NCBI RefSeq assembly: GCF_051857475.1
Contig: NZ_JBPZGZ010000003.1
Span: 558,001 to 622,000 of the forward strand
Length of the DNA: 64,000 nucleotides
Direction: 5' to 3'
DNA from: Pelomonas sp051857475
GTDB lineage: Bacteria > Pseudomonadota > Gammaproteobacteria > Burkholderiales > Burkholderiaceae_C
How positions within the stretch are numbered: position 1 is the stretch's first letter; the number at the start of each line of letters is the position of its first letter. The notes below the pieces were generated by a model. The model worked only from the letters and a program-made list of their open reading frames with translations. It was not told the DNA's origin and did no database searches. Positions 26,545-33,741 of this stretch are shown piece after piece. Made by a program: the position numbers and the translations under genes.

Positions 26545-28221
26545 TCACTCGCGCGTGATGCGGCCGGGGGCGGCCTGGGCGAGGGCCTGGGGGTTGTCAC
26601 GCAGCAGTTCGACCAGGGCGTCGATGTCGGTGCCCAGCACGGCGCGGTCGCGGCCATGCTTGAAGCCGGTTTGCGCATCGCCGCCTTCGGACAGGAAGTT
26701 GTTGATGATGACGCGGTAGTTGCGCGCCGGGTCGACCGGTTCGCCATTAATGCGCGGGTCGACGAGTTGGGCGACGCCGTCGGCACCCATGCGGTAGCGG
26801 TAGCGCAGCGTGGACGAGGGCTGCAGCATGCGCGGCGCGGCGTCGGCCTTGGGCAGCTGGCGCTGCAGGATGTCCAGCAGCTGCTGGCCGCTCAGCGTGA
26901 CGGCGACGATGTCGTTGCCGAAGGGCTGGATGGCGAGCAGGTCGCTCATCGTCGTCGGCTTGCCGGGTTTGACCGTCAGCTCGGCGCGGATGCCGCCCGG
27001 GTTCATGAAGGCCACGTCGGCCGGCCCCTGCTTGCGCGCAAAGGCGAGCTGGCTGTCGGCAATCAGATTGCCCAGTGTGGAGTCGCCGTTGGGCTCTTTG
27101 GCGTTGCGCGAGGCACTCTGGGCCAGCGTGGCGACGGGCTTGTTGCGGGCGGCTTCGGTCAGCGCGGCGGCCTGGGCCACCAGGGCGACCAGGGCCGGGT
27201 TGGGGGCATAGGCCGATTGCAGCACCGGGTGGTTCACGGCCTGCGCATCGATGACCTTGCCGGCGGCGTCGAACTTCAGATGGCTTTCGGTGATCCAGCC
27301 GCCATAGCTGCCCGCCTGCACGACGAGGCGGCCGTCGATCTTGCACGTGTAGGCCTGGTGGGTGTGGCCGCCGACGATGATGGCGTAGGCGGGGTCCAGG
27401 CGCTTGGCGATGTCCTGCACGCGGCCCGTCAGCGTCGGGCAGGCGTAGGTCGAGTCGTTGGCGCCGGCGCCCTGGGCCTGCACGCCGCCCTCGTGCATGA
27501 CGGCCACCAGCACCTGGGCGCCTTCGGCCTTGAGCTGGGGCACCAGGGCGTTCAGGGTGTCGGCCTCGTCGGCGAAGTGGATGCCCTGGATGGCCCGGGC
27601 GACGATGACATGGGGTGTCTCCAGCGTCGCCACGCCGGCGACGGCGACCTTGAGCTTGCCGGCCTGCTTGATGACGTGGGTGGGCAGCAGCGGCTTGCCG
27701 GTGTTGGCGTCCAGCACATTGGCGCCGAGGTAGGGGAAGCCGGGGCCCTTGAAGCCTGGCCACAGGCATTCGCCGGGGCCGCATTCGCCGCGCGCCTTGC
27801 GCAGCAGTTCCGGCAGGCCGGCATCCAGCTCATGGTTGCCCAGGGCGCTGGCCGTGATGCCGAGCTGGGACATGGCCGTCAGTGTGGGCTCGTCGCGCAG
27901 CAGGTTGGAGATCAGCGGCGAGGCGCCGATCAGGTCGCCACCGGCGAGCACCAGGGCGTCGGGATTCTTGGCTTTCAGGTCCGCCATGGCGGTCGCCAGA
28001 TACGCCACACCGCCAGCCGGCTGGGCCTTCAGCGCGCCGGTCGCGTCGGGCAGGCGGGGCATCAACGGTGTCGGGTCGTTCGGCTGGATGTTGCCGTGGA
28101 AGTCATTGATCGACAGCAGCGTCAGCTCGGTCGGGGCGCCGGGCTGCCGGGTGGCGCAACCAACGAGCAGGGCGCCAAGGAGGAGGCCGGTGCTGAGCCG
28201 GAAGGAAGAGGTCAGGGCCAT
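26545..28221 (-). CDS. 5'-nucleotidase/metallophosphatase lipoprotein (UshA family)
   Basis: A 558-residue periplasmic or outer-membrane phosphatase that would release phosphate and nucleosides from nucleotides. The signal ends in lipobox LLVGC (lipidated C22). The metallophosphatase domain (about 32-300) has all metal motifs: INDFHGN, AGGDLIG, ALGNHELD, VVAVMHEGG-like and VGGHTHQAYT. The C-terminal 5'-nucleotidase domain (about 340-530) has NPGGIRAEL, PFGNDIVAVTLSGQQL and VIINNFLSEGGD. It is divergent from an Oar-like receptor across a 433-base gap rich in palindromes. Exact substrate (5'-nucleotide, UDP-sugar or cyclic nucleotide) is uncertain. Confidence 0.92.
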   Translation of the reverse strand: MALTSSFRLSTGLLLGALLVGCATRQPGAPTELTLLSINDFHGNIQPNDPTPLMPRLPDATGALKAQPAGGVAYLATAMADLKAKNPDALVLAGGDLIGASPLISNLLRDEPTLTAMSQLGITASALGNHELDAGLPELLRKARGECGPGECLWPGFKGPGFPYLGANVLDANTGKPLLPTHVIKQAGKLKVAVAGVATLETPHVIVARAIQGIHFADEADTLNALVPQLKAEGAQVLVAVMHEGGVQAQGAGANDSTYACPTLTGRVQDIAKRLDPAYAIIVGGHTHQAYTCKIDGRLVVQAGSYGGWITESHLKFDAAGKVIDAQAVNHPVLQSAYAPNPALVALVAQAAALTEAARNKPVATLAQSASRNAKEPNGDSTLGNLIADSQLAFARKQGPADVAFMNPGGIRAELTVKPGKPTTMSDLLAIQPFGNDIVAVTLSGQQLLDILQRQLPKADAAPRMLQPSSTLRYRYRMGADGVAQLVDPRINGEPVDPARNYRVIINNFLSEGGDAQTGFKHGRDRAVLGTDIDALVELLRDNPQALAQAAPGRITRE

Positions 28222-28654
28222 GACGAGCTGGGTTGGATGAGGTCGGTGAGGTGGATTTGTAGCGCTAGTTTGTCGCGGTTTTGCGACAGCGTAAGGTCGT
28301 CGGAGCTAGGTTTACATTCCCGTAAAGATTGCACCAACGTGGTGCAAAAGTCGCCAGATGGCTAGGTTTTGGACGTCCTTGCCGGAGCTCACCGGCAGGA
28401 ATTGGGGGGTTGTCGCCGGTCGGCGACGCACTGTCCCAGTGCCCGCTGCGGGGCGCGAGTGTCTGAAACGGGCCACTTCTGACTTACCCGTAAAGTTCTG
28501 TCACAGAAAGTCATGACAATTCCGTCACCGTTGCGGCCGGGCCCTCTGCCGGCGCCGGAAAACGCAACCGCCGCAAGCGTTTCATGACGTTTGCGTGACA
28601 GCTTTCGACACATCAGCCGCGTGCCCCGCCACGCGCACAACAGGAGTGATTGGG
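28222..28654. promoter_or_regulatory. Palindrome-rich divergent regulatory gap
   Basis: No believable gene lies in these 433 bases between the nucleotidase and the Oar-like receptor. I see a series of inverted repeats: TGTCGC/GCGACA (28271-28288), TTTAC/GTAAA (28311-28326), the 19-base palindrome at 28329, TGCCGG/CCGGCA (28380-28397), GTCGCCG/CGGCGAC (about 28411-28426), GCACTG/CAGTGC (28428-28442), and TTCTGT/ACAGAA (28496-28508). The sequence CCCGTAAAG occurs twice (28319 and 28488). The receptor has a clear Shine-Dalgarno, AGGAG at 28642-28646. Confidence 0.6.
28329..28347. promoter_or_regulatory. Perfect 19-base palindromic operator candidate
   Basis: TTGCACCA and TGGTGCAA flank a 3-base centre ACG. 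The core TGCACC-N5-GGTGCA equals the textbook binding consensus of the nitrogen regulator NtrC. I could not find a matching sigma-54 promoter (GG-N10-GC) on either side, so the regulator's identity is open. Confidence 0.5.
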
Positions 28655-31600
28655 ATGAGCAACAGGTTTGGGTCTGGGTTCCCGCTATCGGCGCTGTGCG
28701 CCGCCGTGGCCATCGTGGCCGCCGCGCCGGCGATGGCGCAGAACACCACGGCTGCCATCGGCGGCCAGGTGATCGGTGCCGACGGCAAGCCGATGTCGGG
28801 TGCCACCGTCACCATCGTGCACCGTGAATCGGGCTCGACCAACACGCTGACGACCGACGCGGATGGCCGCTTCTCGGCTCGCGGCCTGCGCGTCGGCGGT
28901 CCCTACACCATCACCGCCATCAAGGGCGGCGATCGCGAAGTCCAGAACGACGTCTACCTGGCCCTGGCCGAAACGCAGAACCTGGAACTGCGCTTCCGCG
29001 GCTCCAATGTGCTGGACACCGTCGTGACGACGGGCAGCGCTACCGGCAGCAACAAGTTCGACAGCAGCGCCATGGGTGCTGGCACCAGCATCAACAAGCA
29101 AGAGCTGGCCGCCTACGCGTCCATCTCGCGCAGCCTGCAGGACTACGCCCGCAATGACCCGCGCGTCGCCCAGTCCGACAAGGGCAACGGCGAAATCTCC
29201 GTCGCCGGTCAGAACGGCCGCTTCAACACCGTCACCATCGACGGTGTGAAGATCAACGACACCTTCGGTCTGGAACTGAACGGCCTGCCCACGCTGAAGC
29301 AGCCGATCTCCATCGACGCCATCCAGGCCGTGCAGGTCAACATCTCGAACTACGATGTGACGCAGCAGGGCTACACCGGCGCCAACATCAACGCCGTGAC
29401 CAAGTCCGGCACCAACGAGTTCACGGGCAGCGTCTATTACGCCTATCGCGACGAGAAGCTGACCGGTGACCGCTACGACCGCGGCCGCAACGTCTACAAC
29501 CGCACCCCGGGCTTCTACGAGAAGCTGATGGGCTTCACCGCGGGTGGCCCCATCATCAAGGACAAGCTGTTCTTCTTCGCCGGCTATGAAGAGCTCAAGA
29601 GCAGCCGCTCCTCGCCGGCCTTCGGTCCGGTGGGCAGCAACTCCACCAACGTCGGCATCACCGCGGCCCAGATCGCCGCGGCCCAGGACGTTGCGACCAA
29701 CACTTATCACATCGCCGCTGGCGACCTGTCGACGCCCCAGGGCGTGGAACTGGTGGCCAAGGACACGCTGCTGAAGCTGGACTGGAACGTCAGCGACAAC
29801 CACAAGGTCAACCTGCGCTACACGAAGTCGGAAGAGAGCAACCCGATCTTCCCGAACTTCGCCGCGAACACGCTGTCGCTGTCGTCGAACTGGTACACCC
29901 AGGTCAAGACCCTGGAGACCGTCGTCGGCCAGTGGTTCGCCGACTGGACGGACAACTTCTCCACCGAACTGAAGCTTTCGCAGCGCGACTACAAGAGCGA
30001 TCCGACGAACAACTCCAACCTGCCGCAGGTTGCGCTGATCTGGACGACGCCCGCACCGGCCGGCACGCAAACCGGCAACCGGACGCTGTACCTCGGCACG
30101 GAAATGAGCCGCCACTTCAACAGCTTGCACACGAAGACCTTCAATGGCTTCTTCGCAGGCAACCTGTTCCTGGACAAGCACGAGATCAAGGCCGGCGTTG
30201 ACGTCGAGCGCAACGAGATCTTCAACGCCTTCCTGCAGAACACCAAGGGCGTCTACGTCTTCCAGTCGACCGACCCGATCGCCGATTGGAAGGCTGGCGT
30301 GCCGTTCTCCTACCAGGACCAGACGCCGCTGGGAGGCAACACGCTGCGCGACGGTGCCGCCAACTGGACGCTGTCCAACATCGGCCTGTTCGTGCAGGAC
30401 ACCTGGAAGGTCAGCAAGCAGCTGAGCATCGTCGGCGGCCTGCGCCTGGACACGCTCAAGACTGACGACAAGCCCAAATTCAACGCAGCTGCATCTGGCG
30501 CGTTCGTGGCGGGCAACCCCGGCACCAACACTCGCCAGACGGGCGGCTTCGGCTACGACAACAGCTACACGCTGGATGGCCAGAAGATCGTGCAGCCGCG
30601 CGTCGGCTTCAACTATCAGTTCGACGCTGTCGACAAGCTCAAGACCCAGCTGCGCGGTGGCGTGGGCCTGTTCATGGGCTCGGCCGCCTCGGTGTGGCTG
30701 ACCAACCCGTACCAGAACACGGGTGTCACGACCGCCAACCTGCAGTGCGGCAACAGCACGGTCGCCTGCAACACCATCCACTACTCGCCTGATCCGAACG
30801 CCCAGCCGACGCTGCCTGCGACCAATCCGCCGGCGGCCAACGTCGACTTCATCGCCCCGGGCGTGAAGCAGCCGACCGTCTGGAAGATGAACCTGGCGCT
30901 GGACAAGGAACTGCCCTGGTACGGCCTCGTGGCTGGTGCCGAGTGGTTGCACACGGAAGTCGACAAGGGCCTGTACTACCAGTACCTGAACCTGGGGCCG
31001 TCCATTTCCAAGTCGCCGACCGACGGCCGCGACATGTACTACAACCTGCAGGGCCGCAACCCACTGTGCTACGCGGGTTCGAACGATGCGGCACCTACCG
31101 GTGCACTGGCCACCGCCTGCAATGGCGGCGCTGGTCGCGGCGGCAAGGCGCTGAACAACACGTCCTACGGCAACGTCACCCTGCTGCAGAACACCAGCAA
31201 GGGTGATGGCGACGTGCTGACGCTGTCGTTGAACTCGCCCAACAGGTCCGGCCTGGGCTGGGGCGTGGCCTACAGCTACACCCGCGCCACGGAAGTCAGC
31301 GGCCTGACCTCGTCGACCGCCAACTCCGGCTGGCTGAACCGCGCGGTCTACAACCCGAACGAAGAAGTGGCGGCAAACGCAGCGACGTTGATCCGCAACC
31401 GCTTCACGGGCAATGTGAACTGGGCCAAGGCCTTCTTCGGCAAGTACAAGACCACCTTCGGCCTGTTCTACGAAGGCCGTTCGGGCCACCCGTACAGCTG
31501 GACGTTCAACAACGACGTCAACGGCGACGGCGTGGCGGGCAACGACCTGCTGTACGTTCCGAAGGGCCCGGGCTCCGGCGAAGTGATCTTCCGCTCGAGC

Positions 31601-32062
31601 AGCACCACCAACACCATCACGACCCAGGCCGGACTGGACGCCTTCACGCAGCAGACCTCCTCGGCTGCCGAGGCCAAGTTCTGGTCCATCGTCGATGCCA
31701 ATCCGGGTCTGCGCAACTCCAAGGGCAAGGTCGTCGGCCGCAACGCGTCGTTCTCGCCCTTCGTCAACAGCTTCGACGTGCGCGTCAGCCAGGAAATGCC
31801 TGGCCTCTTCGGCAACAACAAGGGCACGCTGACGCTGGACATCCTGAACTTCGGCAACCTGATCAACAAGCGTTGGGGCCACATCGACGAAGTCGCCTTC
31901 GGCACTGGCGGCGCAACGCGCCGTTTCGTGAACTACGGCGGTATCGATCCCTCGACCGGCAAGATGATCTATGCCGTGAACGATCCGACCGACTACACGA
32001 CCAAGCAGACCCGCGGCGAATCGCAGTGGGCCATGCAGATCACGGCCAAGTACGAGTTCTAA
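28655..32062 (+). CDS. Oar-like TonB-dependent receptor with carboxypeptidase-regulatory-like N-terminal domain
   Basis: A 1135-residue outer-membrane protein. It has a signal peptide ending APAMA-Q, then an extracellular-type CnaB/carboxypeptidase-regulatory-like domain (about 30-110, containing GGQVIGADGKPMSGATVTIVH). A TonB plug follows (about 115-260, with SVAGQNGRFNTVTIDGVKIND) and then a long beta barrel ending in the aromatic residue F (ITAKYEF). This is the Oar/SusC-like layout used for big substrates such as peptides, glycans or protein fragments. The start ATG 28655 has a good ribosome-binding site. It is divergent from a nucleotidase and followed by a strong terminator. Substrate unknown. 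Confidence 0.9.
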   Translation: MSNRFGSGFPLSALCAAVAIVAAAPAMAQNTTAAIGGQVIGADGKPMSGATVTIVHRESGSTNTLTTDADGRFSARGLRVGGPYTITAIKGGDREVQNDVYLALAETQNLELRFRGSNVLDTVVTTGSATGSNKFDSSAMGAGTSINKQELAAYASISRSLQDYARNDPRVAQSDKGNGEISVAGQNGRFNTVTIDGVKINDTFGLELNGLPTLKQPISIDAIQAVQVNISNYDVTQQGYTGANINAVTKSGTNEFTGSVYYAYRDEKLTGDRYDRGRNVYNRTPGFYEKLMGFTAGGPIIKDKLFFFAGYEELKSSRSSPAFGPVGSNSTNVGITAAQIAAAQDVATNTYHIAAGDLSTPQGVELVAKDTLLKLDWNVSDNHKVNLRYTKSEESNPIFPNFAANTLSLSSNWYTQVKTLETVVGQWFADWTDNFSTELKLSQRDYKSDPTNNSNLPQVALIWTTPAPAGTQTGNRTLYLGTEMSRHFNSLHTKTFNGFFAGNLFLDKHEIKAGVDVERNEIFNAFLQNTKGVYVFQSTDPIADWKAGVPFSYQDQTPLGGNTLRDGAANWTLSNIGLFVQDTWKVSKQLSIVGGLRLDTLKTDDKPKFNAAASGAFVAGNPGTNTRQTGGFGYDNSYTLDGQKIVQPRVGFNYQFDAVDKLKTQLRGGVGLFMGSAASVWLTNPYQNTGVTTANLQCGNSTVACNTIHYSPDPNAQPTLPATNPPAANVDFIAPGVKQPTVWKMNLALDKELPWYGLVAGAEWLHTEVDKGLYYQYLNLGPSISKSPTDGRDMYYNLQGRNPLCYAGSNDAAPTGALATACNGGAGRGGKALNNTSYGNVTLLQNTSKGDGDVLTLSLNSPNRSGLGWGVAYSYTRATEVSGLTSSTANSGWLNRAVYNPNEEVAANAATLIRNRFTGNVNWAKAFFGKYKTTFGLFYEGRSGHPYSWTFNNDVNGDGVAGNDLLYVPKGPGSGEVIFRSSSTTNTITTQAGLDAFTQQTSSAAEAKFWSIVDANPGLRNSKGKVVGRNASFSPFVNSFDVRVSQEMPGLFGNNKGTLTLDILNFGNLINKRWGHIDEVAFGTGGATRRFVNYGGIDPSTGKMIYAVNDPTDYTTKQTRGESQWAMQITAKYEF

Positions 32063-32104
32063 AAGAGCAGAAAAGCTGGACCGCCTTATCGGTCCTGCCA
32101 AAGC

Positions 32105-32131
32105 AAAGGGGCCCCAAAAGGGCCCCTTTTT
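32105..32131. terminator. Strong bidirectional terminator
   Basis: Perfect 10-bp stem AAAGGGGCCC/GGGCCCCTTT with a 5-base loop (CAAAA), flanked by A and T runs. It separates the convergent Oar-like receptor and gabD. Confidence 0.93.
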
Positions 32132-32149
32132 CATTGCCGCGCGAACCGG

Positions 32150-33634
32150 CTATTTCTGGATGTCGCCCAGGCAGAGGTACTTCACCTCCACATAGTCCTC
32201 GATGCCCTGGCGGCCGCCCTCGCGGCCCAGGCCGGATTGCTTGACGCCGCCGAAAGGCACCTCGGCCGTGGAGATCAGGCCGGTGTTGATGCCCACCATG
32301 CCGTATTCCAGCGCCTCGCCGACGCGGAAAATGCGGCCGATGTCGCGGCTGTAGAAATAGCTGGCCAGTCCGAACTCGGTGGAGTTGGCCAGGCGGATCG
32401 CATCCTCTTCGGTCTGGAACTTGAAGATGGGCGCCACCGGGCCGAAGGTCTCCTCGCGCGAGCACAGCATCTGCGGTGTCGCATCGGCCAGCAGCGTCGG
32501 CTCGAAGAAGTTGCCGCCCGCGGTCTCGAGGCGCTTGCCGCCCGTCAGCAGCTTGGCGCCCAGGGCAATGGCGTCGGCCACATGGGTCTCGACCTTCTGC
32601 AGCGCCGCGTCGTCGATCAGCGGGCCGACGTTGATGCCGGCGTCAAACCCGTTGCCTGTCTTCAGCGCGCCGACCTTGGCCGCGAACTTCTCCAGGAAGG
32701 CGTCGTAGACGCTGGCCTGCACATAGATGCGGTTGGCGCAGACGCAGGTCTGGCCGGCGTTGCGGTATTTGCTGGCGATGGCGCCTTCCACGGCCGAGTC
32801 GAGGTCGGCGTCGTCGAAGACGATGAAGGGCGCATTGCCACCCAGCTCAAGGCTGAGCTTCTTGATGGAGGGCGCGCACTGCTTCATCAGGATGCGGCCG
32901 ACCTCGGTGGAGCCGGTGAAGGACAGGTGGCGCACCACGTCGCTCTCGCACAGCACCTGGCCGATCTCGATGGACTGCTGCGAGTCGGCCGTCAGCACGT
33001 TCAGGACGCCCGCAGGCATGCCGGCCTGCTGGGCCAGTTCGGCCGCGGCCAGGGCCGTCAGCGGCGTGGCCTCGGCCGGCTTGATGATGACGGGGCAGCC
33101 CGCGGCGAGCGCCGGAGCGACCTTGCGCGTGATCATGGCCAGCGGGAAGTTCCACGGCGTGATGGCGGCGCAGACGCCGACGGCCTGCTTGATGACCAGA
33201 TAGCGCTTGGTGGGGTCGGTCGTCGGGATGGTTTCGCCGTAGACGCGCTTGCCTTCCTCGGCAAACCAGTCGAGGAAGCTGGCGCCGTAGATGACCTCGC
33301 CGCGGGCCTCGGCCAGGGGCTTGCCCTGTTCGGCCGTCATCAGCCGGGCCAGGTCGTCGGCATGCTTGACCAGCAGCTGCTGCCAGCGCATCAGCACGGC
33401 GGCGCGTTCCTTGGCGGGCTTGGAGCGCCAGGCGTTCAGCGCGTTGGCAGCCGCTGCAATCGCGGCTTCAGCGTCGGCGCGGCCCAGATTGGGCACCCGG
33501 GCCAGCTCGCGGCCGGTGGCCGGGTCGGTCACGGCAAAGGTGGCCGGGCCGTCCACCCAATTGCCATTGATCAGGGCCTGGGTGCGCAGCAATCCGGGGT
33601 TTTCGAGCGCTTCCAGGGGGGAATTCGCGTCCAT
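32150..33634 (-). CDS. gabD: NAD(P)+-dependent succinate-semialdehyde dehydrogenase
   Basis: Oxidises succinate semialdehyde to succinate, the last step of GABA breakdown. The 494-residue aldehyde dehydrogenase has the catalytic glutamate in LSLELGGNAPFIVFDDAD and the nucleophile in RNAGQTCVCANRIYV. The GabD-type segments PWNFPLAMITRKVAPALAAGCPVIIKPAEATPL and QSGLGREGGRQGIEDYVEVKY are also present. The ATG at 33634 (MDANSPLEA) has a GGAG site upstream; ATG 33661 is possible. No gabT or gab regulator is adjacent. It is divergent from alaS. A related semialdehyde as substrate cannot be excluded. Confidence 0.9.
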   Translation of the reverse strand: MDANSPLEALENPGLLRTQALINGNWVDGPATFAVTDPATGRELARVPNLGRADAEAAIAAAANALNAWRSKPAKERAAVLMRWQQLLVKHADDLARLMTAEQGKPLAEARGEVIYGASFLDWFAEEGKRVYGETIPTTDPTKRYLVIKQAVGVCAAITPWNFPLAMITRKVAPALAAGCPVIIKPAEATPLTALAAAELAQQAGMPAGVLNVLTADSQQSIEIGQVLCESDVVRHLSFTGSTEVGRILMKQCAPSIKKLSLELGGNAPFIVFDDADLDSAVEGAIASKYRNAGQTCVCANRIYVQASVYDAFLEKFAAKVGALKTGNGFDAGINVGPLIDDAALQKVETHVADAIALGAKLLTGGKRLETAGGNFFEPTLLADATPQMLCSREETFGPVAPIFKFQTEEDAIRLANSTEFGLASYFYSRDIGRIFRVGEALEYGMVGINTGLISTAEVPFGGVKQSGLGREGGRQGIEDYVEVKYLCLGDIQK

Positions 33635-33741
33635 CAGGGGCTTCTCCAGTCGTATTGACACCCACTCTACCCGCGGGACGTAAAGCCCCCTCTCTACAAT
33701 CGCCCCTCTTTGTCACTGACCTTTTCCAGGAAGCCCCCGGG

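Noticed and set aside
28360..28400. Sigma-54 promoter near the NtrC-like palindrome
   Set aside because: TTGGACGTCCTTGCC has GG and GC elements only 8 bases apart instead of 10; no other candidate was found on either strand.
28496..28530. Possible Pho box (CTGTCAC ... GTCA repeats) before the Oar-like receptor
   Set aside because: GTCA cores lie at 28500, 28510 and 28524, so the spacing is 10 and 14 bases rather than the 11-base direct-repeat period of PhoB sites.
28685..32134. A 1149-codon open frame on the minus strand across the Oar-like receptor gene
   Set aside because: It is antisense to a clear outer-membrane receptor, its composition is the mirror of high-GC codon use (Val/Arg/Gln/His/Gly rich), and it has no domain pattern. 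Similar long antisense frames cover coxB/coxA (5434-7566) and alaS (33694-36306).
33655..33700. TTGACA and TACAAT as the alaS promoter pair
   Set aside because: They are 34 bases apart, twice the usual spacing, so they cannot be one promoter; only the TACAAT part is kept as a weak -10 candidate.
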